Of a DNA stretch of 64,000 nt, positions 50,097 to 58,129 are shown in pieces. The stretch is from Parafrigoribacterium_A soli (lineage in GTDB: Bacteria > Actinomycetota > Actinomycetes > Actinomycetales > Microbacteriaceae), in the NCBI RefSeq assembly GCF_040227235.1, contig NZ_JBELNZ010000001.1, forward strand, positions 558,001-622,000, written 5' to 3'. The position numbers and the translations under genes are program-made. How positions within the stretch are numbered: the stretch's first letter is position 1; each line of letters opens with the position of its first letter. The notes below the pieces were generated by a model. That model ran no database searches. It saw nothing but the letters and a program-made list of their open reading frames with translations, and had not been told where the DNA came from.

Positions 50097-52163
50097 CTAG
50101 GCCCGGTCCGGTTCGAGAGCGGCGTCATCTGAGTCCGCGTCGAGGACTTCCTGCGGCCCCTCGTGCGCCACATCCGCGGCATCGAGATCCGTCGCTGCCT
50201 GCTCGAACTGCGAGTTGTACAGGCGCCAGTAGGCGCCCTTCCGCTCGATGAGTTCAGTGTGACTGCCGTGCTCCACGATGTCACCGTGCTCCATCACGAG
50301 GATGAGGTCGGCGTCGCGGATCGTGGACAGGCGGTGGGCGATCACGAACGAGGTGCGACCGGCCCGCAGCGCGGCCATCGCCTGCTGCAGCAGCAACTCG
50401 GTGCGCGTGTCAACCGAGCTCGTCGCCTCGTCGAGGATGAGCACGCTCGGCCGCGCGACGAAGGCGCGAGCGATCGTGATGAGTTGCTTCTCACCCGCGG
50501 AGACGTTCGACGCCTCCTCGTCGAGCACGGTGTCGTAACCGTCGGGGAGCGAGTGCACGAAGCGATCGACGTAGGTGGTCCTCGCCGCGTCGAGCACCTC
50601 CTCGTCCGTGGCGTCCTGCCGGCCGTAACGGATGTTCTCGCGAATCGTTCCGGCGAACAGCCACGGGTCCTGCAGCACCATGCCGGTGCGCTCGCGAACA
50701 TCCCTGCGGCGCAGGTCGGCGATGTTCTGCCCGTCGAGCAGGATGCGGCCGCCGTTCAGTTCGTAGAAGCGCATGATGAGGTTGACCAGTGTGGTCTTGC
50801 CCGCACCGGTTGGTCCCACGATCGCCACGGTCTGGCCGGGCTTGACCGAGAAACTCAGGTCGCGGATGAGCGGTCGCTCCGGCGTATAGGAGAACTCGAC
50901 GTTCTCGAAGATGATGGTGCCGTCGTCGTTCGCCGGCGCGGGAGCGTCCGCCGAGTCCGCATCCTGCTCATCACTATCGAGCATCTCGAAGACGCGCTCG
51001 GCGGATGCGGTGCCCGACTGCACGACCGCGGCCATGCCACCGAGCTCCGACAGCGGCTGGGTGAACTGCTGCGAGTACTGGATGAACGCCTGCACGTCAC
51101 CCAGTCGCACTTGGCCGCTCGCGACCATGAGACCACCGAGCACGGCGATGCCGACGTAGGTGAGGTTACCGACGAACATCATGGCGGGCATCATCATGCC
51201 GGAGAGGAACTGGGCCTTGAACGAGGCCTCGAACAACTCCTGGTTCTCTGCCTTGAACTTGGTGAGCGCATCTTCTTCACGACCGAACACCTTGACGAGC
51301 GCGTGGCCAGAGAACGACTCCTCGACGCGCGAGTTGAGCCGGCCGACCTTCCGCCACTGGATGCCGAACGCCTTCTGCGACTTCGGCCCGATGATGCCGA
51401 AGATGACCGCCATGAGCGGCAGGCTCACGAGGGCGACAAGGGCGAGCTGCCACGAGATCGTGAACATCATGATGAGCACGCCGAGAACGGTGAGCACATT
51501 GGTCAGGGCGGTGGAGAGCGACTGCTGCATCGTCTGGGTGATGTTGTCGATGTCGTTCGTCACGCGCGAGATGAGCTCACCGCGCTGCACCCGGTCGAAG
51601 TAGCTGAGCGGCATGCGGTTGATCTTCGCCTCGACGTCTTCGCGCAGCTTGAACATCGTGGTCATCATGATCGCGTTGATCACGTAGCCCTGAAGCCAGC
51701 TGAGCACGGATGCGGCGGCGTAGAGAGCGAGCACCCACATGAGGACGTGACTGAGTGCGATGAAGTCGACGCCCTGACCGGGCGTGATGTGCGCGGCCGA
51801 GACGATGTTGGCCAGGTCGTCCTGGCCGTTCGCGCGCAGAGCCGCGACCGCCTGCGCCTTGGTGCCGCCGGCCGGGATCATCTTCGAGATGACGCCCTCG
51901 AAGATGATGTTGGTGCCCTCACCGAGCACCTTAGGTGCGATGACGGAGAGCACGACGCCGACCGCTCCGAGGAGCGAGACGAAGGCGAAACCGATGGCGT
52001 GCGGCTTGAGCAGGCCGATGAGGCGCCTGAAACTCTTGCCGAAGTTCTCCGCCTTGCCGGGCTTCACGCTCGACCAGTCGTCCGCTCCGAGGCGCGCCTG
52101 TTCGGCGAGCTCGAGTTCGAGTCGCTCCTCTTCGGAGAGCGGGGTGGGCGTGCTGGTGCTCAT
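50097..52163 (-). CDS. ABC exporter, half-transporter with consensus ATPase site
   Basis: A 688-residue type IV ABC half-transporter: six transmembrane helices (about residues 50-380; a large extracellular loop at 85-140) and an ATPase domain with GPTGAGKTT, NVSAGEKQLITIARAF, LILDEATSSVD. The Walker B glutamate is intact. Its ATG overlaps the stop of the partner at 52160, so the two form one heterodimer. Long polar C-terminal tail of about 40 residues. Drug or lipid export is likely. Confidence 0.92.
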   Translation of the reverse strand: MSTSTPTPLSEEERLELELAEQARLGADDWSSVKPGKAENFGKSFRRLIGLLKPHAIGFAFVSLLGAVGVVLSVIAPKVLGEGTNIIFEGVISKMIPAGGTKAQAVAALRANGQDDLANIVSAAHITPGQGVDFIALSHVLMWVLALYAAASVLSWLQGYVINAIMMTTMFKLREDVEAKINRMPLSYFDRVQRGELISRVTNDIDNITQTMQQSLSTALTNVLTVLGVLIMMFTISWQLALVALVSLPLMAVIFGIIGPKSQKAFGIQWRKVGRLNSRVEESFSGHALVKVFGREEDALTKFKAENQELFEASFKAQFLSGMMMPAMMFVGNLTYVGIAVLGGLMVASGQVRLGDVQAFIQYSQQFTQPLSELGGMAAVVQSGTASAERVFEMLDSDEQDADSADAPAPANDDGTIIFENVEFSYTPERPLIRDLSFSVKPGQTVAIVGPTGAGKTTLVNLIMRFYELNGGRILLDGQNIADLRRRDVRERTGMVLQDPWLFAGTIRENIRYGRQDATDEEVLDAARTTYVDRFVHSLPDGYDTVLDEEASNVSAGEKQLITIARAFVARPSVLILDEATSSVDTRTELLLQQAMAALRAGRTSFVIAHRLSTIRDADLILVMEHGDIVEHGSHTELIERKGAYWRLYNSQFEQAATDLDAADVAHEGPQEVLDADSDDAALEPDRA

Positions 52164-53893
52164 GCTTGGGCCTCCACTCCGAGTTGGGATTCGACGATCT
52201 CGCGATAGGTCTCGCAGGTCTCGAGCAGTTCGTCGTGGGTGCCGAGGCCGACCATGCGGCCGTCGTCGAGAACCACGATGCGGTCCGCGTCCACGATCGT
52301 GGATACCCGCTGAGCGACGACGATCTTGGTCACCTCGGGCAACTCTCGCCAGAGCGCCTGCCGCAGCCGGGCATCCGTCGTCAGGTCGAGCGCCGAGAAC
52401 GAGTCATCGAAGACGAGCACGGTCGGCCGGTGCACGATGGCACGGGCGATGGCGAGGCGCTGACGCTGGCCACCGGAGACGTTGGTGCCGCCCTGCGCGA
52501 TCCGTGCATCGAGGCCGCCCTCCATCTCGGCGACGAAATCGCGACCCTGTGCGATCTCGAGTGCGTGCCAGAGCTCCTCGTCCGTCGCCTCCTCGCGGCC
52601 GAAGCGGAGATTGGATGCGACGGTGCCGCTGAACAGGAACGGCCGCTGCGGCACGAGCCCGATTCCGCTCCAGAGCCGGTCGAGGTCTGCCTGGCGCACG
52701 TCGACGCCGCCGACGAGCGCGGCACCCGCCGTCACGTCGAAGAGTCGAGGGATGAGCGAGACGAGCGTGGTCTTGCCCGCGCCGGTCGAGCCGACCACCG
52801 CGACCGTCTCGCCCGGAGCCGCCGCGAAGGTGACTCCCGCGAGAACGGCGTGCTCCGCACCGGGGTAGGTGAAGGTGGCGTCGCGGAACTCGACGGTGCC
52901 GGGCGTCGGAAACTCGGTGACGGCATCCGTGGGGCGCGTCAGCGTGGACTCGCTCACGAGCACCTCGGTGATGCGATCCGCGCTGACTGCGGCGCGAGGG
53001 ATCATCATGGTCATGAAGCTCGCCATGAGCACGCCCATCAGGATCTGCATGATGTAGGCCATGAAGGCGAAGAGCGTTCCGACCTCGATGTCACCGTTGT
53101 CGACGCGGATGCCGCCGAACCAGATCACGCCGACCACGGTGACGTTGAGCACCAGCATGGCTAGGGGGAAGAGCAGCACGAACAGTTCTCCGACCTTGCG
53201 GCCGATGACCATGATGTCGCGGTTCGCGCCCTCGAAGCGCTTCGCCTCGATGTCTTCGCGAACGAAGGCGCGCACCACGCGGATGCCGGTGAGCTGCTCG
53301 CGCATGATGCGGTTGATGGTGTCGAGCTTCTGCTGCATGCGGCGGAACAGCGGCACCATGCGCCCGATGATGAGCACGGCCATGAGCAGCAGCGCTGGCA
53401 CGGCGACGGCGATGAGCCAGCTGAGCCCGACATCCTGGCGCAGCGCCATGATGATGCCACCGATCGCCAGCAGCGGTGCGCTGACGAGCATCGTCGCGCC
53501 CATCATTGCGAGCATCTGCACCTGCTGCACGTCGTTGGTGTTGCGCGTGATGAGGGAGCCCGGCCCGAATTGCGAGACCTCGCGCTCGGAGAACGCACTG
53601 ACTCGCTCGAAGACACCATCGCGGATGTCGCGGCCCATGAGCATCGCCGCTCTGGCCGCGAAGAAGGTTGCGATGATCGCGGACACGATCTGCCCGAGGG
53701 AGATGACCAGCATCTCGACGCCGGTGGACCAGATGTAGCCGGTGTCGCCCTTGGCCACGCCGTTGTTGATGATGTCGGCGTTGAGGCTCGGCAGATAGAG
53801 GGATGCCATGGCCGAGCCGAACTGGAACACCAGCACGCCCAGCAGCAGCCACTTATAGGGCTTCAGGTAGCGGATGAGGAGTTTTACGAGCAT
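52160..53893 (-). CDS. ABC exporter, half-transporter with degenerate ATPase site
   Basis: A 577-residue half-transporter: membrane domain from LLIRYLKPYKWLLLGVLVFQFG and ATPase with GSTGAGKTT and VSGGQRQRLAIARAI. The Walker B stretch reads LVFDDSFSALD, with Asp where the catalytic Glu normally is. One degenerate site is the rule in heterodimeric bacterial exporters of the TM287/288 type. ATG 53893 is preferred because the conserved start MLVKLLIRYL matches the family; the frame is open further upstream. Confidence 0.92.
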   Translation of the reverse strand: MLVKLLIRYLKPYKWLLLGVLVFQFGSAMASLYLPSLNADIINNGVAKGDTGYIWSTGVEMLVISLGQIVSAIIATFFAARAAMLMGRDIRDGVFERVSAFSEREVSQFGPGSLITRNTNDVQQVQMLAMMGATMLVSAPLLAIGGIIMALRQDVGLSWLIAVAVPALLLMAVLIIGRMVPLFRRMQQKLDTINRIMREQLTGIRVVRAFVREDIEAKRFEGANRDIMVIGRKVGELFVLLFPLAMLVLNVTVVGVIWFGGIRVDNGDIEVGTLFAFMAYIMQILMGVLMASFMTMMIPRAAVSADRITEVLVSESTLTRPTDAVTEFPTPGTVEFRDATFTYPGAEHAVLAGVTFAAAPGETVAVVGSTGAGKTTLVSLIPRLFDVTAGAALVGGVDVRQADLDRLWSGIGLVPQRPFLFSGTVASNLRFGREEATDEELWHALEIAQGRDFVAEMEGGLDARIAQGGTNVSGGQRQRLAIARAIVHRPTVLVFDDSFSALDLTTDARLRQALWRELPEVTKIVVAQRVSTIVDADRIVVLDDGRMVGLGTHDELLETCETYREIVESQLGVEAQA

Positions 53894-54084
53894 GGTGTCT
53901 TTCGTCGATGGGGTCGTCGAGCCGCAACGCACCAGAGGTCGGGTGATGGTTGCTGTTGAAGATGTGGTTAGCCCGGGCAGGGCTGCCGAACCGTGCCGAT
54001 CGAGCCCTACTGTGCCCGTCGCCACCGACATTCGCTGAGGTGGCGCAGTCGCTCGCGCACGCTCTCGTCGTCGTCCCGTGAGAA

Positions 54085-54118
54085 TGCGCAGCCGCCCAGT
54101 ATGGCAGGCGGCTGCGCA
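54085..54118 (-). terminator. Stem-loop after the aldo/keto reductase gene
   Basis: TGCGCAGCCGCC and GGCGGCTGCGCA form a perfect 12-bp stem with a 10-nt loop, 37 bp beyond the stop of the minus-strand reductase. It has no long T-tract (TTCTC follows). The rest of the 261-bp gap to the ABC gene shows no gene that I can support. Confidence 0.55.
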
Positions 54119-54154
54119 AACGTCAACGATCGATCTTGATCCTCCTCGCGACCG

Positions 54155-55021
54155 CTACCGGCCGATCGCGTCGAGCTCGGCCACGACATCCGCGGGCAGT
54201 TCGAGCGCGGCCCCGGCGACGTTCTCGCGCAGGTGCGCCACGGACGAGGTGCCCGGGATCAGCAGGATGTTCGGCGAGCGCTGCAGCAGCCAGGCGAGCG
54301 CCACAGACATGGGCGTGGCCTCGAGCCGCGCCGCGACGGAGTTCAGCGCGTCCGACTGCAGCGGAGCGAAGCCGCCGAGCGGGAAGTACGGCACAAACGC
54401 GATGCCCTCCCCCGCCGTGTATTCGACCAGCTCATCCTCATCCCGGTGGGCGAGGTTGTAGTAGTTCTGCACGCTCACCACCGGCGCGATGGTTCGCGCC
54501 TCGGCGAGCTGCTCCGCGGTGACGTTGCTGACGCCGAGATGACGGATGAGACCCTGCTGCTGCAATTCGGCAAGCGTCTCGAACTCCTCGGCGAGCGATC
54601 CCTCCACGGGAGCCTCGACCGCGCCGACCCGCAGGTTCACGAGATCGAGTGCGTCCAGCCCCAGGTGTGCGAGGTTGTCGCGCACGTGCGTGCGCAACTC
54701 CTCCGGAGTGCGGGCATGCGGCCATCCGCCCTTATCATCGCGTCGGGCACCCAGCTTCGTGACGATGTGCAGCTGCTGAGGGTAAGGAAAGAGCGCCTCG
54801 CGGATGATCTCGTTCGTGACGTGCGGTCCGTAGAAGTCCGCGGTGTCGATGTGGGTGATGCCGAGGGCGACCACCTCGCGCAGCACGGCGATGGCCTCAT
54901 CGCGATCCTTGGGTGGCCCGAAGACTCCGGGGCCGGCCAGCTGCATCGCGCCGTAGCCGACGCGGGTGAGGTCGAGATCGCCGACGCGGTAGGTGCCGCC
55001 GGCGAGTGTCTGTGTTGTCAT
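54155..55021 (-). CDS. Aldo/keto reductase
   Basis: A 288-residue oxidoreductase with Asp59 and Tyr64 (HIDTADFYGPH) and Lys89 (VTKLG). Where most AKRs have the active-site His, this protein has LVNLRVG, that is Arg131. This group is common in actinobacteria and its activity is uncertain. GGGAGGA precedes the ATG at 55021. Divergent from an XRE regulator that probably controls it. Confidence 0.9.
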   Translation of the reverse strand: MTTQTLAGGTYRVGDLDLTRVGYGAMQLAGPGVFGPPKDRDEAIAVLREVVALGITHIDTADFYGPHVTNEIIREALFPYPQQLHIVTKLGARRDDKGGWPHARTPEELRTHVRDNLAHLGLDALDLVNLRVGAVEAPVEGSLAEEFETLAELQQQGLIRHLGVSNVTAEQLAEARTIAPVVSVQNYYNLAHRDEDELVEYTAGEGIAFVPYFPLGGFAPLQSDALNSVAARLEATPMSVALAWLLQRSPNILLIPGTSSVAHLRENVAGAALELPADVVAELDAIGR

Positions 55022-55034
55022 GATGTCCTCCCGT

Positions 55035-55052
55035 GCCTCGCGGTCGCGAGGC
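55035..55052. promoter_or_regulatory. Inverted repeat in the AKR/XRE promoter region
   Basis: GCCTCGCG-gt-CGCGAGGC is a perfect 8-bp inverted repeat, 14 bp upstream of the reductase start. It overlaps the probable leader or promoter and is a candidate site for the divergent regulator. Confidence 0.4.
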
Positions 55053-55155
55053 GCACATCCACTGTGCTTCGGCCGCCGCGGCACAGACAGTGCCCGCGCG
55101 ATCCTGGGGGTAGCAGGACCAGTGTGGGTGAACGCGACACGCATAAAGTGGACGG

Positions 55156-56022
55156 ATGGCCGTGTCGAATGCATTGGGAGAGTATCTGAAGGCTCGACGC
55201 CAGCTCGTCGACCCCGCCGACGCCGGCATCCGGGTGACCGGGGTGCGCCGCACCCCAGGACTACGACGTGAAGAGGTCGCGACCCTCGCAGGCATCAGTG
55301 CCGACTACTACCTGCGACTGGAGCAGGGCCGCGATCGCAACCCGTCGTCCCAGGTGCTCGAGTCGCTCGCCCGCGTGTTCGGGCTCGATGCGCCAGCCAC
55401 GCAGTTCCTGCTCAGTCTCTCCGGCTCCAAGCGCGCGCCTTCGAGGCGGCCAAAACGAGAAGTGGTGCCGGTCGGCATCCTGCAGTTGCTCGACACCATC
55501 GGCCTGCCCGCGTTCGTGGAGGGCTCACTCTTCGAGGTGCTCGCCACGAATCCGCTCGCGACCGCGCTGTCACCGACCATCCGCGTCGGCCAGAATCGCA
55601 TTCTCGCGATGTTCCTCGACCCGGCGGAACAGGACCTGTATCCCGACTGGGATCAGGCTATCGAAGGGATGATCGCCGGGTTCCGCACCTCCGTGGGCGC
55701 TCGCCTCGACGACCCCGCGGTGGCACAACTCGTCGGCGAGTTGTCGCTGCGCAGCGAGCACTTCCGCCAACTGTGGGCGCGCCACGACGTGAAGCCGCTC
55801 GCCGGCGCACCCGTGCGGATGCGGCATCCGGAAGTGGGGATGCTCGAACTCCGGCGAGAGAAGCTCCCCGTCGGCGATGCGGGCCAACTGCTCGTGATCT
55901 ACCACGCGGAGCGCGGCTCGGAGAGCGAACGGTCGCTCGCCCTGCTCGGCTCTCTCGCCGCAACCTCGTCGGCGACCTCGTCCGGGCCGGGCTTTGGCTC
56001 CGACGCCGTGCGACTGGGCTAA
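55156..56022 (+). CDS. XRE-family regulator with MmyB-like ligand domain
   Basis: A 288-residue regulator: HTH at residues 8-75 (ALGEYLKARRQL, GLRREEVATLAGISADYYLRLEQGRDRNPS) and a C-terminal MmyB/PAS-like domain with FEVLATNPLATALSP, LYPDWDQAIEGMIAGFR and LRSEHFRQLWARHDV. Members usually control a divergent oxidoreductase gene, here the AKR. TAAAGT (55144-55149) lies 6 nt before the ATG. Confidence 0.92.
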   Translation: MAVSNALGEYLKARRQLVDPADAGIRVTGVRRTPGLRREEVATLAGISADYYLRLEQGRDRNPSSQVLESLARVFGLDAPATQFLLSLSGSKRAPSRRPKREVVPVGILQLLDTIGLPAFVEGSLFEVLATNPLATALSPTIRVGQNRILAMFLDPAEQDLYPDWDQAIEGMIAGFRTSVGARLDDPAVAQLVGELSLRSEHFRQLWARHDVKPLAGAPVRMRHPEVGMLELRREKLPVGDAGQLLVIYHAERGSESERSLALLGSLAATSSATSSGPGFGSDAVRLG

Positions 56023-56034
56023 GCCCGAACTCGG

Positions 56035-56802
56035 CTAGAGACCGACGCTGCCCTGCATGAGACCGCCGTCGATCACGAGGGTCGTCGCCGTGAGGTAGTT
56101 CTGTCTGCCGGAGGCCAGGTACATCACGAGGTCGGCGATCTCCGCCGCCTTCGCCATCCGGCCGAGCGGAATCGCCTTGTCGAGCGTCGTGAGCTTCTTC
56201 AGGTCCTTCATGGTCGAGGCGTTGATGGGCGTCTCGACGGCACCCGGGGCAACGTTCACGACGCGGATGTCGTGCTCGCCCAGTTCGACGCCGGCGGTGC
56301 GGGTGAGCATCCGCATGCCGCCCTTCGACACGCAGTAGGCGGTGTTGCCGGGCATCGGCCAGTCCTCGTGCACAGATGACATGTTGATGACGAGGCCCGG
56401 AGTCTTCTGCGCCAGGAACTGCTTCGCGGCCAACTGCGTGCCGAAGAACGCGCTCTTCAGGTTGATGTCCATGACCCGGTCGAACTGCTCCTCGCTCGTG
56501 TCGAGGATGGAGGTGCGGGTCTCGATGCCCGCGTTGTTCACGAGCACATCCAGCTGCCCGAACGACGACACCGCGGCATCGATGAGCGCCTGGATGCCCG
56601 GAAGTGTGCTGACATCGGCCTTCACTCCCACGGCCTTGCCGCCGAGTTTCTCGACCGTGGCTTCGAGTTCCTTCGTCTCGTCCGGGTTGGCGACGTAGTC
56701 GATCACAATGCTCGCGCCCTCCGCCGCAGCCGCAAGAACGATTGCCTCGCCGATGCCACTGTTGCCGCCGGTGACGATGATGCTTTTTCCTTCAAGAAGC
56801 AC
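56035..56802 (-). CDS. SDR-family oxidoreductase (glucose 1-dehydrogenase-like)
   Basis: A 255-residue classical SDR: IIVTGGNSGIGEAIV (cofactor), NNAGIETRTSI, catalytic Ser in NMSSVHEDWPMPGNTAYCVSK with Tyr and Lys, and C-terminal YLTATTLVIDGGLMQGSVG. The HEDWPMPGNTAYCVSKGG segment and C-terminus are close to Bacillus-type glucose dehydrogenases. It would make gluconolactone from glucose, which fits the gluconate-type enzymes downstream. AAGGAGG precedes GTG 56802. Confidence 0.88.
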   Translation of the reverse strand: MLLEGKSIIVTGGNSGIGEAIVLAAAAEGASIVIDYVANPDETKELEATVEKLGGKAVGVKADVSTLPGIQALIDAAVSSFGQLDVLVNNAGIETRTSILDTSEEQFDRVMDINLKSAFFGTQLAAKQFLAQKTPGLVINMSSVHEDWPMPGNTAYCVSKGGMRMLTRTAGVELGEHDIRVVNVAPGAVETPINASTMKDLKKLTTLDKAIPLGRMAKAAEIADLVMYLASGRQNYLTATTLVIDGGLMQGSVGL

Positions 56803-57017
56803 GTCGGCCTCCTTTCTGACACCGTGCAGGGTACGCCCGCTGGATGCGAATCGTGCGATGTCTGGGAACGCGGTGCGAGCGAGCCGAAAGTCTGCTTCGC
56901 ATAGACCGTTGCGGGGTTGAGCTACCCCGCAAGTCGGGCGCAGGGTGAAAAAGCAGGCCGTGTCGATGACCGGACGAAACGCTCGCCCCTCCCATGGTCG
57001 GAAGGCGAGGACTCAGG
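56803..57017. promoter_or_regulatory. Divergent promoter region with a hairpin
   Basis: This 215-bp gap separates the SDR from the six-gene sugar operon. TTGCGGGGT-tgagct-ACCCCGCAA (56909-56932) is a perfect 9-bp stem with a 6-nt loop. It could be an operator or a leader structure for the operon; no regulator gene is next to it. Confidence 0.4.
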
Positions 57018-57476
57018 GTGCGAACGCGACAGGCACGACCGGTGGGACAGCACGGCATCGATCGTCTCGTGCGAAATGTGCGAACCGGCCGCTTCGAGCG
57101 CAGCCTGTCAGCACTCACCGCCGGCGGTGCCGTCGTCACCGCGGCCGAGATCTTCTTCGAACACGACAAGGCGAGCTTCGGCAACAAGTGGATGTGGGTC
57201 CCGGTGGTGCTCGGGCCCGTCGGCGCCGCCGCCGGCGTGCTCGGCGTCGTGAGCCACCGCGCCGCGAAGACCGTGCTGCCCGTCGTCTCTGCGACGATCA
57301 TCGCGAACGGACTGCAGGGACTCTGGCTGCACGGCCGCGGCATCCGGCAGAAGCCGGGCGGGTGGAAGAACTTTCGCTACAACATGGAGATGGGGCCACC
57401 CCTGATGGCGCCCCTCCTCGTCACGCTCGTCGGCGGCATGGGCGTGCTCGCCGCGATCCTGCGGCGCGAGAAGTGA
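57018..57476 (+). CDS. Small membrane protein of the GMC operon
   Basis: A 152-residue protein with about four hydrophobic helices (around LSALTAGGAVVTAAEIFF, VPVVLGPVGAAAGVLGVV, VSATIIANGLQGLWLHG, LMAPLLVTLVGGMGVLAAIL). The soluble loop has GRGIRQKPGGWKNFRYNMEMGPP. No family recognised. It could anchor the dehydrogenase. GTG 57018 has GAGGA upstream; ATG 56994 is an alternative. Its stop overlaps the next start (GTGA). Confidence 0.72.
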   Translation: MRTRQARPVGQHGIDRLVRNVRTGRFERSLSALTAGGAVVTAAEIFFEHDKASFGNKWMWVPVVLGPVGAAAGVLGVVSHRAAKTVLPVVSATIIANGLQGLWLHGRGIRQKPGGWKNFRYNMEMGPPLMAPLLVTLVGGMGVLAAILRREK

Positions 57477-58129
57477 CCGCGCTGCCGCTGGGGCCGACGA
57501 ACGGCGGAGCCCGCTTTCCCGGCTTCGACGTCACGAGCCAGGCCCAGCACTGGGACGGTCGAACCCGCGAAACCGTGCTGGCCCGACTGCGCCCGCTCCC
57601 GCATCCGCGGTTCTTCAGCGAGACGGAACAGCACGCGGCGAGCGCCCTCTTCGACCAGTTGCTCTACCAGCCCGAGGAGCCGCGCGTGCCCGTGATGAAC
57701 ATGGTGGATGCGCGCATCGCCGCGGGCGAAACGGACGGCTGGCACTACCAGACCATGCCTCCGGATGCCGAGGCCTGGCGCCAGACGCTGGCCGCCCTCG
57801 ACGACGACAGCACCGATCGCTACGGCCAGGTCTTCGCCGAGTGCAGTTGGGATGAGCAGAGCGACCTGCTGCGGGCGATTCACGAGCTCGGCACGGAACT
57901 GTGGCACGGCATGAGCGCACAGCAGGTGTGGAGCCTGTGGACGCGCTATGCCTGCACGGCCTTCTATTCGCATCCGCTCGCCTGGAACGAGATCGGCTTC
58001 GACGGCCCCGCCTACCCGCGCGGGTACAAGAACCTCGGCGTCGACCGACTGGAGGGCATCGAGGTGCACGACGCGCATCCCGCGGACCCGATAAGGCACG
58101 ACGACGCGAGGGGAGGTGCCGGGCGATGA
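57473..58129 (+). CDS. Gluconate 2-dehydrogenase subunit 3 family protein
   Basis: A 218-residue protein: FFSETEQHAASALFDQLL and the C-terminal YACTAFYSHPLAWNEIGFDGPAYPRGYKNLGVDRLEGIE match the subunit 3 family, which partners GMC dehydrogenases. No obvious Tat signal is seen at the N-terminus. It overlaps the GMC gene by 4 bp. The same domain is fused to a GMC protein at 24767. Confidence 0.88.
   Translation: MTALPLGPTNGGARFPGFDVTSQAQHWDGRTRETVLARLRPLPHPRFFSETEQHAASALFDQLLYQPEEPRVPVMNMVDARIAAGETDGWHYQTMPPDAEAWRQTLAALDDDSTDRYGQVFAECSWDEQSDLLRAIHELGTELWHGMSAQQVWSLWTRYACTAFYSHPLAWNEIGFDGPAYPRGYKNLGVDRLEGIEVHDAHPADPIRHDDARGGAGR

Noticed and set aside
56909..56932. tRNA-like piece (complement reads GCGGGGTAGCTCAAC)
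   Set aside because: Only the acceptor/D-arm-like start is present; no anticodon or T arm follows, so it is a plain hairpin.
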